DNA of 64,000 bases from Acidobacteriota bacterium (GTDB lineage Bacteria; Acidobacteriota; UBA4820; DSQY01), in the NCBI GenBank assembly GCA_021787565.1, contig JAJYLT010000002.1, positions 108,635 to 172,634 of the forward strand, in the 5' to 3' direction. Both the position numbers and the translations under genes were made by a program. Position 1 is the stretch's first letter. Every line of letters starts with the position of its first letter. The notes beneath the pieces were generated by a model, which worked only from the letters and a program-made list of their open reading frames with translations, searched no databases and was not told the origin of the DNA. Below are positions 17,562-26,682 of this stretch, one piece after another.

Positions 17562-18524
17562 TCACGGTTCCGCCAGCCGGTGGCGCGCCATGGCGGCCGC
17601 TCCGACCACGCCGGAATCGGGCCCCAGCCTGGCCTTGGCGAAGAGGACTCCCCGCGCCGCGGCGGCCAGGGCCAGGGAGGGAACGCTTCGGGCCACTTCA
17701 TCCAGGAGGGAGGGGTTGCCCTCCACCACGCCCCCTCCGAGCACGACCACGCTCGGGCTGAAGGCGTTGACCATGCCGGCGAGGCCCGTTGCAAGGTACT
17801 CCGCCGTCTGCTTCATGAGCGCCCGGCAGAATCCATCGCCCTTCGCCGCGAGCTGTGCCACGTGTTTCGCCGTGACGGCTCCCGCGTCCCCGGCCAGGGT
17901 GATCAGGGCGGCACCCCGCCGTGTATCCATGGCCGCGGCCTCTCGGGCCCTTTCGGCGATGGCCCACCCGCCCACGTACGCCTCCAGGCAGCCGCGCCCG
18001 GGGCAGGAGCACTTCCGCCCGCCGAAGAGCAGCACCGTGTGGCCCAGCTCCCCGGCCGTGTTGTTGGCCCCTTCGAGCATGCGGCCGCCGCACACTACGC
18101 CGCCCCCCACGCCCGTCCCCACGAAAAGACAGATCATGTCCGCCCGCCCCTCGCCGGCGCCGTGGCGCCACTCGCCCCAGGCGGCGGCCCGCACGTCGTT
18201 GGTGACGTGCACCGGCAGTCCGAGGGCGCGGGAGAGATCGCCCGCCAGATCCACATCGAGCCATCGCAGGTTGGGCGCGGAGCGCACCCTGCCCGAGCGT
18301 CCCTCCACCTGTCCCGCCACGCCGACGCCCACCGCCTCCGGGTGCCCTCCGTGGGCGCCGAGTCCGCCGCTCACGAGGCCACAGATGGTGGCAACGACTG
18401 CTTCGTAGCCCTTCTCCGCCTCCGTGGGGCGCTCTTCCACCCACGCGATGCTTCCGCCGGCGTCCACCAGGGCGGCCCTGACCTTGGTTCCCCCCAAGTC
18501 CACGCCCAGGGTTACGGACGGCAT
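17562..18524 (-). CDS. ROK-family glucokinase
   Basis: 320-residue ROK kinase that phosphorylates glucose, feeding the zwf and tal-pgi genes downstream. GVDLGGTKVRAALV (residues 6-19) is the phosphate-binding loop. VGTGVGGGVV is the second ATP loop. The ROK zinc site is visible as a His in ELGHTVL with CSCPGRGC. The ATG at 18524 has a GGAGGAGG site. A longer in-frame start would add an unlikely 84-residue extension. ROK repressors can be excluded because there is no N-terminal helix-turn-helix. Confidence 0.88.
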   Translation of the reverse strand: MPSVTLGVDLGGTKVRAALVDAGGSIAWVEERPTEAEKGYEAVVATICGLVSGGLGAHGGHPEAVGVGVAGQVEGRSGRVRSAPNLRWLDVDLAGDLSRALGLPVHVTNDVRAAAWGEWRHGAGEGRADMICLFVGTGVGGGVVCGGRMLEGANNTAGELGHTVLLFGGRKCSCPGRGCLEAYVGGWAIAERAREAAAMDTRRGAALITLAGDAGAVTAKHVAQLAAKGDGFCRALMKQTAEYLATGLAGMVNAFSPSVVVLGGGVVEGNPSLLDEVARSVPSLALAAAARGVLFAKARLGPDSGVVGAAAMARHRLAEP

Positions 18525-18623
18525 CACGCCTCCTCCAGAGAGACCGTTTCTTCTTGAGAGCGACCTCGTGACTTCCCGGTTCTTCGACTCTTCCGGCGAC
18601 CGGCTCATGGGACCCTCGTCCTC

Positions 18624-18652
18624 ATTGTAGGGAACTGGCGCCCGCCGCGCAA
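18624..18652 (-). promoter_or_regulatory. Sigma70-type promoter for the glk/tal-pgi/zwf/pgl operon
   Basis: Read on the minus strand, TTGCGC (18652-18647) and TACAAT (18629-18624) are separated by 17 bases. The expected start is near 18617, about 93 bases upstream of the glucokinase ATG. No other good candidate lies between glk and the divergent PKD gene on this strand. Confidence 0.55.
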
Positions 18653-18713
18653 AATTCCTGCGCCCAGGGGATGCGGCGTCCCGCGCCGCCTGGATGTCCC
18701 GCGCCGCCTGGAT

Positions 18714-18741
18714 TGCAGCAGTGGAATCCTTGGTGTATGAT
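18714..18741 (+). promoter_or_regulatory. Candidate sigma70 promoter for the PKD-domain secreted protein
   Basis: TTGCAG (18714-18719), a 16-base spacer and TATGAT (18736-18741) on the plus strand, about 105 bases before the ATG at 18852. The leader contains a short inverted repeat (AACC and GGTT around 18787-18800) of unknown meaning. The rest of the 327-base divergent spacer 18525-18851 shows nothing else recognisable. Confidence 0.45.
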
Positions 18742-18851
18742 TTCTCGCGTGCCGTCGGTGGAATGCGTCCCCCCACCCATCCGTTTAACCATCATCGGTT
18801 AGATGGGCAGGTTGTTCTGGCGTGGACACTCTTGAGAGGAGGGTTCTCTGC

Positions 18852-21035
18852 ATGAATCGTTCGAAGCGATATCTGTTGGGGATGTCAGCGGTGCTGGCCG
18901 CACTTTGGGGAGTCTCCCTCGCGGCGGCCCAACCCGCAGGCATTCAGGCCTCGTCCTCTGTGGTCATCCGATACCCGGTGAGGATGGATCTCTCGCCGCC
19001 GCTGCGGGACATGAAACCCATTCCCCCGCCCGAGGGCACCACCGCCGGAGGTATCCACGTCGTCCCCCTCGTCCGGCCGCCCCTGCCCAAGCTGCGCAAC
19101 GAGAGCGGGGTGGTGGACCCGGTGGTCCAGAGCTGGCAGGGGAAGGAGAGCATGCCCGCCCCGCTCCAGAGCTGGGACGGGATTGGAAACATCTACGGCT
19201 ACGTGCCGCCGGACACCAATGGTGACGTTGGGCCCAACAACTACATGCAGTGGGTCAACGTCAGCATGGCCATCTGGGACAAGAGCGGCAATCTGCTCTG
19301 GGGGCCGGTGGATGGCAACACCATCTGGAACGGCTTCGGCGGCCCCGCCGACTCCTGCAACGACGGCGACCCCATCGTCCTGTACGACCGTCTCGCGGAC
19401 CGGTGGATCGTCAGCCAGTTCGCCCTCTGCGCCAACAACTATAACGGTCCCTACTACCAGTACATCGCCGTCTCCCAGACGGGCGACCCCACGGGCGCCT
19501 GGTACCGGTACGCCTACGAGGTGGGCACCAGGAGCTTCGGAGACTATCCCAAGTTCGGGGTATGGCCCGACGGCTACTACATGACCGTCAACCAGTTCGG
19601 CAACTCGTGGGAGGGCGTGGGCGTCTACGTCTTCGACCGGGCCGCCATGCTGGCCGGAAACCCCAACGCCGCCGTGCAGTACGTCAACCTGGGGGCCGTG
19701 GACCTGAACCACGCCTCACTCCTCCCGGCCGAGTTCGAGGGCTCCAACCCGCCGCCGCCCAACGAGCCCGAGTATTTCCTAGAAATCGGCGACGCGGGCT
19801 CGCCCACGGACCCAGATTTCAAGCAGAACACACCGACGCCTGGAACTCTGAACCTCTGGGCCATGCACGTGGACTGGAACAACCCGGCCAACACCATTTT
19901 CGGCGTCAACGACGAGCCGAGCCAGGCCATCGACGTGGCACCGTTCCTCTACATGTGCGGGGGCAACGCCGGAGCCTGCATCTCCCAACCGGACACGACG
20001 GCCAAGCTCGACACCCTCGGCGACCGCCTCATGTATCGCCTGCAATACCGCAACATGGGCGGTTTCCAGTCTCTCGTCGTGAACCACACGGTGGACGTGG
20101 ACGGCACCAACCACGCGGGCGTCCGCTGGTACGAATTGCACGACAACTCGGGCACCTGGAGCCTTTACCAACAGGGCAGCTACGCCCCCGACGGCGACAG
20201 CCGCTGGATGGGCAGCGCCGCCATGGACCACGAGGGAGACCTCGCCATCGGCTACAGCGTCTCCGGCAGCACCACTTACCCCTCCATTCGTTACGCGGGG
20301 CGCCTCGCCGGCGACCCCCTCAACGAGCTGACCCAAGGTGAGGCCACGCTGATCGCGGGGACGGGATCACAGACCACCCAGTACCACCGGTGGGGCGACT
20401 ACAGCACCCTGAGCATCGATCCTTCGGATGACTGCACCTTCTGGTACACCCAGGAGTACTACCCGACGACCAGCCCGGTGGGCTGGCACACCCGGATCGG
20501 CTCCTTCCGCTTCCCCTCCTGCGGCGTCACCGTCACCCCCGCGGCCACTCCGGCCACGGGCAGCATTCCCTTCACGACCACTCTCAGCGCCGCCGTCACC
20601 GGCGGTCCAGCCCCCCTCACCTACGACTGGGATTTCGGCGACGGCAGCGCCCACTCCAGCGACGCCTCGCCCAGCCACACCTACACCACCGTGGGCACCT
20701 TCACCTATTCGGTGACGGTGACGGACGCCCTGAAGCTCTCCGTGACGACCCAGGGAACGGTGGTCGCCACCGTCCCACCGCCCGTGATCTCCGCCGTCAA
20801 GAAGGCGGGAGCCCCCTTCCGTTTGATCGTCACGGGCAGCAACCTGCACGACGGCTGCACCGTGTTCGTCAACGGGACCTCCGTGCCTCAGAGCCTCTGG
20901 AAGAACGCGGGCAAGGTCGTCGCCAAGGGCGGCTCGGCCCTCAAGGCCATGATCCCCAAGGGCACGACCGTCCAGATCACCGTCAAGAACAACGACGACG
21001 GAGGAATCTCCGCGCCCTACAGCTTCAGCTATTGA
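18852..21035 (+). CDS. Secreted protein with PKD domain
   Basis: 727-residue exported protein of unknown substrate. The signal peptide spans residues 1-26, ending in LAAAQP. The large central region (about 100-545) is rich in Trp, Tyr, Gly and Asp. It contains repeated short motifs such as GYVPPDTNGDVGPN and GDYPKFGVWPDGYYMT, suggesting a beta-propeller-like surface domain. A PKD domain with YDWDFGDGS lies at about 565-650, and an IPT/TIG-like beta-sandwich closes the protein. The ATG at 18852 has a GAGAGGAGGG site. It is single-cistron with its own promoter and terminator. It could be an adhesin, a surface-layer protein or a carbohydrate-binding protein. Confidence 0.75.
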   Translation: MNRSKRYLLGMSAVLAALWGVSLAAAQPAGIQASSSVVIRYPVRMDLSPPLRDMKPIPPPEGTTAGGIHVVPLVRPPLPKLRNESGVVDPVVQSWQGKESMPAPLQSWDGIGNIYGYVPPDTNGDVGPNNYMQWVNVSMAIWDKSGNLLWGPVDGNTIWNGFGGPADSCNDGDPIVLYDRLADRWIVSQFALCANNYNGPYYQYIAVSQTGDPTGAWYRYAYEVGTRSFGDYPKFGVWPDGYYMTVNQFGNSWEGVGVYVFDRAAMLAGNPNAAVQYVNLGAVDLNHASLLPAEFEGSNPPPPNEPEYFLEIGDAGSPTDPDFKQNTPTPGTLNLWAMHVDWNNPANTIFGVNDEPSQAIDVAPFLYMCGGNAGACISQPDTTAKLDTLGDRLMYRLQYRNMGGFQSLVVNHTVDVDGTNHAGVRWYELHDNSGTWSLYQQGSYAPDGDSRWMGSAAMDHEGDLAIGYSVSGSTTYPSIRYAGRLAGDPLNELTQGEATLIAGTGSQTTQYHRWGDYSTLSIDPSDDCTFWYTQEYYPTTSPVGWHTRIGSFRFPSCGVTVTPAATPATGSIPFTTTLSAAVTGGPAPLTYDWDFGDGSAHSSDASPSHTYTTVGTFTYSVTVTDALKLSVTTQGTVVATVPPPVISAVKKAGAPFRLIVTGSNLHDGCTVFVNGTSVPQSLWKNAGKVVAKGGSALKAMIPKGTTVQITVKNNDDGGISAPYSFSY

Positions 21036-21066
21036 AACCGACCTCTGCGGTGCAATGAAATGGATT

Positions 21067-21106
21067 GGGGCGCGCGGCTATCTGCCGCGCGCCCCATGCA
21101 TTTTTT
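21067..21106 (+). terminator. Rho-independent terminator after the PKD gene
   Basis: A perfect 12-base-pair GC stem (GGGGCGCGCGGC with its complement 21084-21095), a five-base loop and a run of six T at 21101-21106, 31 bases downstream of the stop codon. Confidence 0.9.
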
Positions 21107-21219
21107 GACCCCTCCCGAACGAATGAAGCTCCGGAATTCTCCTTTGGCTTTATCACTGATGGTTCTTGAGGCGGTCCAAAGTCGGCCGCGGCGTACCTCG
21201 CTCGGCTGAAGGCCCGTGC

Positions 21220-21225
21220 TATAAT
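21220..21225 (+). promoter_or_regulatory. Extended -10 promoter for purN-tyrS
   Basis: A consensus TATAAT (21220-21225) preceded by TGC, the extended -10 form, with no good -35 element. The expected start near 21232 leaves a leader of about 35 bases before purN. Confidence 0.55.
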
Positions 21226-21266
21226 GCGCGGTCAACGGGGCCGGGGGCCTTCGAGCGGAGGTGGGC

Positions 21267-21923
21267 GTGAAGCGGGTGGGCATTCTCATTTCGGGCCGCG
21301 GCTCGAACATGGTGGCGCTGCTTAAAGCCATGGAGCGGGGCGAGGTGCCCGCGCGGTGCGCGCTGGTGCTCTCCAACGTGCCCGGCGCGCCGGGGCTGGC
21401 GAGCGCGGCCGAGCGGGGCGTCCCCACGGCGGTCGTTGACCACAAGCTATCGGCCACGCGAGAGGAGCACGACGCCAAGGTCATCGCCAGGCTCCGTGAG
21501 GCGGGCGCCGAGATCGTCTGCCTGGCGGGCTACATGCGCCTGCTCTCTCCCCTCTTCGTGCGGGCCTTCCCCGACCGCATCCTCAACATCCACCCGGCGC
21601 TGCTGCCGGCCTTCCCGGGCCTCCACGTCCAGCGCAAGGCCATCGAGCACGGCGCGCGCTTCTCGGGATGTACGGTGCACATCGTGGACGAGGAGTGCGA
21701 CCACGGCCCGATCCTCCTGCAGGCGGTGGTGCCGGTGATGCCCGGGGACACGGAGGAGAGCCTGAGCGCCCGCATCCTCCGCTACGAGCACCGGACCTAT
21801 CCGGCGGCGCTGCGCCTGATGTGCGAGGAGAAGGTGGTCATCGAGGAGCGGCGGGCGCGCCTGCTCCTCTCCTGTGAGGAGTACACCCAACTGGTTTCGG
21901 CCCTCATGGACCGGGGAGACTGA
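21267..21923 (+). CDS. purN: Phosphoribosylglycinamide formyltransferase
   Basis: 218-residue formyl-THF-dependent GAR transformylase of purine synthesis. ILISGRGSN (about residues 6-14) binds GAR phosphate. The catalytic Asn and His lie in ILNIHPALLPAFPG, and HIVDEECDHGPI contains the conserved Asp. The GTG at 21267 is preferred because the GGAGG site at 21257-21261 is then correctly spaced. An in-frame GTG six bases earlier would overlap it. Three bases separate it from tyrS. Confidence 0.93.
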   Translation: MKRVGILISGRGSNMVALLKAMERGEVPARCALVLSNVPGAPGLASAAERGVPTAVVDHKLSATREEHDAKVIARLREAGAEIVCLAGYMRLLSPLFVRAFPDRILNIHPALLPAFPGLHVQRKAIEHGARFSGCTVHIVDEECDHGPILLQAVVPVMPGDTEESLSARILRYEHRTYPAALRLMCEEKVVIEERRARLLLSCEEYTQLVSALMDRGD

Positions 21924-21926
21924 CGC

Positions 21927-23150
21927 ATGGACGCGACCGTGGACGAGGCCCTGGCCTACCTCACCAAGGGGGCCGTGGACCTGGTGGACGAGGCCCTCCT
22001 CAAGAAGAAGCTGGAACGCTCCCGAAAGACCGGCCAGCCGCTGGTCGTGAAGGCCGGCTTCGACCCCTCCGCGCCGGACCTCCACCTGGGCCACACGGTG
22101 GTGCTCCGGAAGATGAAGCACTTTCAGGACCTGGGGCACACCGTGGTCTTCGTGATCGGCGACTTCACGGGAATGATCGGCGACCCCACGGGGAAGAAGG
22201 CCACCCGCCCCCAGCTCACGCGCGAGCAGGTGGAGGAGAACGCCCAGACCTACCGGCGGCAGGTCTTCAAGATCCTGGACCGGGAGCAGACCTCCATCCG
22301 CTTCAACTCCGAGTGGCTCTCCCAGCTCGGCGCCGAGGGCTTCATCCGCCTGGCCGGCAAGTACACGCTGGCCCGCATGCTGGAGCGCGACGACTTCAAG
22401 AAGCGCTACCAGGCCCAGCAGCCCATCCACATCCACGAACTGCTCTATCCCCTCGCCCAGGCCTACGACTCCGTGGCCCTGAAGGCGGACGTGGAGCTGG
22501 GCGGCACGGACCAGCTCTTCAACCTCCTCGTGGGGAGGGACATCCAGCGCGAATTCGGCCAGGAGGAGCAGGTGGTGCTCACCATGCCCCTGCTGGAGGG
22601 CACCGACGGCGTGGAGAAGATGTCCAAGTCACTGGGCAACTACATCGGCATCAACGAGGCCCCCGCCGAGATCTACGGGAAGGTCATGAGCATCTCGGAC
22701 GCGATGATGTGGCGCTACTACCTGCTGGCCACGGACAGGACGCCAGCCGAGGTGGAGGGGCTGAAGGCGGCGGTCGCCTCGGGCGGGCTCCACCCCATGC
22801 AGGCCAAGCGCGACCTGGCCGCCACCCTGGTGTCCTACTACCACGGGGCCAAGGCCGCCGCAAATGCGGGAGAGCAGTTCACGCGCGTCTTCAGCCAGAG
22901 ACAGGAGCCCGAAAAGCTCGAAGAGTCCCGCCTGCCCTGCTCCGACTCTCCCCTCCCCTTCTACAAGCTGCTCACCGAGCTGGGGCTGGCCTCCTCCGGG
23001 AGCGAGGCGAAAAGGCTCATGCAGCAGGGAGGGGTGACGCTGGACGGCGAGAAGATCACGGACATCGCCGCGGCCTTCGACCGCAGCCGCAAGGCGTGCT
23101 ATGTTATTAGAGTGGGCAAGCTCAAGCACAGGAAGCTTGTCGTCGAATAA
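21927..23150 (+). CDS. tyrS: Tyrosyl-tRNA synthetase
   Basis: 407-residue class I synthetase charging tRNA-Tyr. [13 protein letters not shown] contains the HIGH-type signature and [10 protein letters not shown] the KMSKS loop. [13 protein letters not shown] is typical of the TyrRS type with the longer insertion. A C-terminal S4-like RNA-binding segment runs from about residue 345. It follows purN closely and precedes tatA, so probably forms one transcript. Confidence 0.95.
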   Translation: MDATVDEALAYLTKGAVDLVDEALLKKKLERSRKTGQPLVVKAGFDPSAPDLHLGHTVVLRKMKHFQDLGHTVVFVIGDFTGMIGDPTGKKATRPQLTREQVEENAQTYRRQVFKILDREQTSIRFNSEWLSQLGAEGFIRLAGKYTLARMLERDDFKKRYQAQQPIHIHELLYPLAQAYDSVALKADVELGGTDQLFNLLVGRDIQREFGQEEQVVLTMPLLEGTDGVEKMSKSLGNYIGINEAPAEIYGKVMSISDAMMWRYYLLATDRTPAEVEGLKAAVASGGLHPMQAKRDLAATLVSYYHGAKAAANAGEQFTRVFSQRQEPEKLEESRLPCSDSPLPFYKLLTELGLASSGSEAKRLMQQGGVTLDGEKITDIAAAFDRSRKACYVIRVGKLKHRKLVVE

Positions 23151-23159
23151 GGAGAGCGC

Positions 23160-23459
23160 ATGTCCCTTCTCCCCGCTCTGGCCCTCTTCGGAACCCTCGG
23201 CACGCCCGAGCTGCTCATCATCCTCTTCATCCTGGTGCTCATCTTCGGCGCCTCCAAGCTTCCCCAGCTCGGGGGCGCGGTGGGCAGGACCATCCGGAAC
23301 TTCAAGTCGGAGATGAAGGACGGCCTGGCCGAGGAGCCGAAGGATGCGAAGACGACGCCCTCAAGCGCGGCAGAGCAGGCGCGATTCTGCCCCTCCTGCG
23401 GCGCTCCCGTCGGCGACGAAGGGGCGAAATTCTGCGCCAAGTGCGGCAAGAGCTTCTGA
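23160..23459 (+). CDS. tatA: TatA-type translocase subunit with C-terminal zinc ribbon
   Basis: 99 residues. The N-terminus is a normal TatA/E: a short hydrophobic helix (about 15-30), then FGASKLPQLGGAVGRTIRNF, the hinge and amphipathic helix. The C-terminal 24 residues are a four-cysteine zinc ribbon (Cys77, 80, 92, 95: FCPSCG and FCAKCG) where TatA usually has an unstructured acidic tail. The product would help export Tat substrates such as the hydrogenase. The function of the zinc ribbon is unknown. Confidence 0.85.
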   Translation: MSLLPALALFGTLGTPELLIILFILVLIFGASKLPQLGGAVGRTIRNFKSEMKDGLAEEPKDAKTTPSSAAEQARFCPSCGAPVGDEGAKFCAKCGKSF

Positions 23460-23541
23460 GCCTGCGCCCCGCCCTTCGGCGGGGATGCGGCCCGGGCGCG
23501 CATCGGGCGCCCGTGCCATTCGCCGCCTTTGCCCCTTCGGG

Positions 23542-23570
23542 TGGACGCCCCTCCCTCTTCCTCTTATAGT
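23542..23570 (+). promoter_or_regulatory. Candidate promoter for the acuB-acuC pair
   Basis: TGGACG (23542-23547), 17 bases, TATAGT (23565-23570). The expected start is about 55 bases upstream of the CBS-ACT gene. GC-rich inverted repeats at 23467-23485 may end the tatA transcript, but no T-run follows them. Confidence 0.4.
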
Positions 23571-23631
23571 AATAACTCGGATTCGATGAGCGGATGCCGC
23601 CGCGGGAGCGCGCCGCGAGGAGGAGCGCCTC

Positions 23632-24261
23632 ATGCTGGTCCAGGACGTGATGACGAGGAGGGTGGTGACCGTCTCTCCTGCGGCCACCCTGCAGGAAGCC
23701 TATGAAACCATGCAATCGGAGCACATCCGCCACCTCCCGGTGGTGGAGGAGGGCCGGCTCGCGGGCGTGATCACGGACCGCGACCTCCGCCTCGCCACGA
23801 GCTCGCTCGCCCCCGCCCCTTTCGCGCCGGACGCCAAGGTGGGCGACGTCATGAACCGGACCGTCCGGACCGCCGACGCCATGGACCCCGTGGAGGACGC
23901 GGCGAGGACCATGCGGGAGCACAAGATCGGCTGCCTTCCCGTGGTGGAGGAGGGCCGCCTGGCGGGGATCGTGACCGGCATCGACCTCCTCGACGCGCTC
24001 CTCAAGCTGACGGGGGTCACGGCGCCCACGGGACGGCTCGAGATCCGGCTTCACGACCGGCCCGGCGAGCTGGCGCGCCTGACCGGACTGGTGAGCGAGC
24101 GAAACGTCAACATCCACTCGCTCCTGACCTATCCGGAGGAGAGGCAGCACGTGCGCACCGTGCTGCGCGTGAACACCATCGAGACCCGCCCCCTGGCGAC
24201 CGCCCTGCGCGAAGCCGGCTTCGACGTCGTCTGGCCCCCCGACAAGCCATGCCCCGCGTGA
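23632..24261 (+). CDS. AcuB-like CBS-pair and ACT-domain protein
   Basis: 209 residues: two CBS repeats (about 1-60 and 75-130, each with a HLPVVEEGRLAGV-type core) and a C-terminal ACT domain (about 135-205). This is the AcuB architecture. CBS pairs typically bind adenine nucleotides and ACT domains bind small ligands such as amino acids, so it is probably a regulatory sensor. It overlaps acuC by 13 bases, the same order as the acuBC genes of Bacillus. Confidence 0.8.
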   Translation: MLVQDVMTRRVVTVSPAATLQEAYETMQSEHIRHLPVVEEGRLAGVITDRDLRLATSSLAPAPFAPDAKVGDVMNRTVRTADAMDPVEDAARTMREHKIGCLPVVEEGRLAGIVTGIDLLDALLKLTGVTAPTGRLEIRLHDRPGELARLTGLVSERNVNIHSLLTYPEERQHVRTVLRVNTIETRPLATALREAGFDVVWPPDKPCPA

Positions 24262-25382
24262 TCTACTCCCAGGCCTACAAGGCCTACGACTTCGGCGAAG
24301 ACCATCCCTTCAGCCCGGCCCGGCACGACATGCTCCTCGACCTGCTCGCCGAGCTGGGCCACTCTCCCGTCCTGACCGAGCCCCGGCCGGCCACGCGCGA
24401 GGAGATCCTGACGGTCCACGAGGAGCCCTACGTGCAGAGGGTCGAATCCCTCGGCCGGGGAGAGCCCGTGGCCGACGCCCAGAACTTTGGGCTCTGCACC
24501 GCCGACAATCCGTGCTTCCCAGGCATGGACCTGGCGGCCCGCTGGCTGGTGGGGGGCGCCCTGGAGGGGGCCAGGATGATCGCCGAGGGAGAGGAGCAGA
24601 AGGTCCTGCAGCTCGGCGGAGGGCTCCACCACGCCCAGCCCGACCGGGCCTCCGGCTTCTGCATCTACAGCGACCTCGGCGTGACCATCCGCCGGCTCAC
24701 GTCCCAGGGATTCTACGTGGCCTACCTGGACATCGACGTCCACCACGGCGACGGGGTCCAGAAGATCTTTTACTCGGACGAGAAGGTGCTGACCATCAGC
24801 TTCCACGAGTCGGGCCGGTACCTCTTTCCCGGCACGGGCGACGTCCACGAGCTCGGCTCCGGATCGGGACGAGGCCTCAAGCTCAACCTGCCGCTGGAGC
24901 CCTACACGGAGGGCGCGAGCTACCTGGAGGCCTTCGATCAGATCGTCCCCAACGCCCTGGAGTGGTTCAAGCCCCAGATCCTGGTGGTCCAGGCGGGGGC
25001 CGACGCCCACTTCGAGGACCCCCTGGCGGACCTGATGCTCACGACGAGGACCTACGAGGCTCTCTACCGCAGGATCCTCGACTGCGCCGACCGCTTCGCG
25101 GCGGGGAAGGTCCTCTTCACCCTCGGCGGGGGCTACTCCCCCCGGGCGGTCCCGAGGGTCTGGGCCATTCTCATGCTGCTGCTGCACGGCTGGCCCCTGC
25201 CGGAGAAGCTGCCCCCCTCCTGGGTGGACCGATGGTCGGCACGGCTTTCCCTGAACCTCCCGGATCGCCTCCATGATTCCGAAGCACCCTTCGAGCCCAT
25301 ACCGCGCGCCGAGGAGATCACCCGGAGAAACCGCCAGGTCTGCGATCGCCTCCAGGAGGCGACCAGCCGTTACTGGTTCTGA
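24249..25382 (+). CDS. acuC: AcuC-type protein deacetylase
   Basis: 377-residue zinc-dependent deacetylase of the class I HDAC-like family. GGGLHHAQ (about residue 123), YLDIDVHHGDGV (about 160) and GADAH (about 255) supply the catalytic His pair and the Asp-His-Asp zinc ligands. AcuC reactivates acetyl-CoA synthetase by removing acetyl groups from its active-site lysine. Here it overlaps acuB and lies upstream of a Pat-like acetyltransferase and several Acs paralogues. A small-molecule deacetylase role cannot be excluded. Confidence 0.88.
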   Translation: MPRVIYSQAYKAYDFGEDHPFSPARHDMLLDLLAELGHSPVLTEPRPATREEILTVHEEPYVQRVESLGRGEPVADAQNFGLCTADNPCFPGMDLAARWLVGGALEGARMIAEGEEQKVLQLGGGLHHAQPDRASGFCIYSDLGVTIRRLTSQGFYVAYLDIDVHHGDGVQKIFYSDEKVLTISFHESGRYLFPGTGDVHELGSGSGRGLKLNLPLEPYTEGASYLEAFDQIVPNALEWFKPQILVVQAGADAHFEDPLADLMLTTRTYEALYRRILDCADRFAAGKVLFTLGGGYSPRAVPRVWAILMLLLHGWPLPEKLPPSWVDRWSARLSLNLPDRLHDSEAPFEPIPRAEEITRRNRQVCDRLQEATSRYWF

Positions 25383-25395
25383 TCGCCCTCGGCCT

Positions 25396-25427
25396 CGGCC
25401 CGCGGGACGGGCCCGAATTTTTTTATT
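25396..25427 (+). terminator. Rho-independent terminator after acuC
   Basis: A GC stem of six to seven pairs (GGCCCG 25397-25402 with CGGGCC 25408-25413, five-base loop) followed by a seven-T run at 25418-25424. Confidence 0.8.
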
Positions 25428-25590
25428 TCCTAGGGTGTTGCCTTGGGAGAGTGAATGGCCGGCTCCGGCCGGCGCGCATTCTTGACCGAGTGAAGCAAGA
25501 TTGTCTGGAGATGCCTTCCCGTTGTTCAGCTACTGGTGCCTAGCCTTTTGTGGTTTCAGGATATTTCGATTGACAACATAGGAGCCGACC

Positions 25591-26514
25591 ATGAGCCCCG
25601 CGTCCTACCCCGTGCAGACCCTCGACCTCCACTTCCAAGGCGCACCCTCCATCATCGCGGCCTTCCTGATCCGCTCCAGCGCAGGCCCGATTCTGGTGGA
25701 GACGGGCCCCGCCTCGACCTATGAGGCGCTGGCCTCCGGCCTCAAGGCTGCGGGCGTGGAGCCGGAATCGGTGCGCCACGTCCTCGTCACCCACATCCAC
25801 CTGGACCACGCGGGCGCGGCGTGGCGGCTGGCCCGACACGGCGCCACGATCTACGTCCACCCGGTGGGCGCCCCCCACATGCGAGACCCCTCGCGCCTGC
25901 TCGCCTCGGCCCGCAAGATCTACAAGGAAACGATGGATCCCCTCTGGGGGCCGCTGGAGCCCATCCCCGCCGAGCGCATCCGGCCCCTCACCGACGGTGA
26001 GGTCCTGCGCTTTGGAGACGTGGCCATCGAGGTCCTTTTCACCCCCGGTCACGCCATCCACCACTCCACCTTCCGCCTGGATGGAGCCCTCTTCACGGGC
26101 GACATCGGCGGGGTGCGGATAGACGGAGGCCCCCCCATTGCCCCGTGCCCGCCCCCAGACATCGACATCGAGACCTGGAAGCATTCGCTCGCCCGGCTCA
26201 GGAAGCTGCGCCCGGAACTCCTCTACCTGACGCACTTCGGCCCCTTCGCGGACGCCCAGGAGCACTTCGACGGGCTGGAGTGGAACCTCAGGAGCCTGTC
26301 CGAATGGGTCTTGGGACGGCTTCGCGCGGGGGTTGCCGAAGCCGATCTCGTTGGACTCCTGGAGTCCTACTCCAGCGGATACCTGGACGGTTCCACCAGG
26401 AAGGACTCCCTGGGAAGGTCGTACGCCCTGGCGAATCCCTTCTTCATGAGCGCGGCGGGCCTTGCCCGTTACTGGCGCAAGGCCCACCCCGAGGCCCTCG
26501 CCGGGCGCGGGTAA
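25591..26514 (+). CDS. Metallo-beta-lactamase-fold hydrolase
   Basis: 307-residue MBL-fold enzyme. The metal site HIHLDHAGA (about residues 67-75), GHAIHHSTF with its downstream His, GDIGG and HFGPF are all present, so it should bind two metals. The closest general type is the glyoxalase II/quorum-lactonase-like hydrolase group. The substrate cannot be told from sequence. A thioester or acyl-CoA-related substrate would suit the acyl-CoA neighbours, but this is inference. The ATG at 25591 follows GGAGCC. Confidence 0.75.
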   Translation: MSPASYPVQTLDLHFQGAPSIIAAFLIRSSAGPILVETGPASTYEALASGLKAAGVEPESVRHVLVTHIHLDHAGAAWRLARHGATIYVHPVGAPHMRDPSRLLASARKIYKETMDPLWGPLEPIPAERIRPLTDGEVLRFGDVAIEVLFTPGHAIHHSTFRLDGALFTGDIGGVRIDGGPPIAPCPPPDIDIETWKHSLARLRKLRPELLYLTHFGPFADAQEHFDGLEWNLRSLSEWVLGRLRAGVAEADLVGLLESYSSGYLDGSTRKDSLGRSYALANPFFMSAAGLARYWRKAHPEALAGRG

Positions 26515-26682
26515 ATCGCCCCACCACCACCGGCCACCTGAGCTTGGATGGGAGCGGCGGTACATGGGGCTTGATCTTCCCCGCCTGCCACTCATGGGCG
26601 CGCCCCAGATAGGCCATGGCGCCGCCGAGAAATCGCGGCCGGGGCCTTGGGTTGCACCGGCCTGTTGGAGTATGCTGTAGGC

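Noticed and set aside
14972..17761. A 929-codon plus-strand frame antisense to tal-pgi
   Set aside because: It is a high-GC shadow. The opposite strand encodes unmistakable transaldolase and isomerase motifs, while this frame shows none.
26514..26682. Possible promoter just upstream of the Pat-like gene
   Set aside because: TTGCAC and TATGCT are only 13 bases apart, and an alternative pairing needs 19. Neither is convincing.
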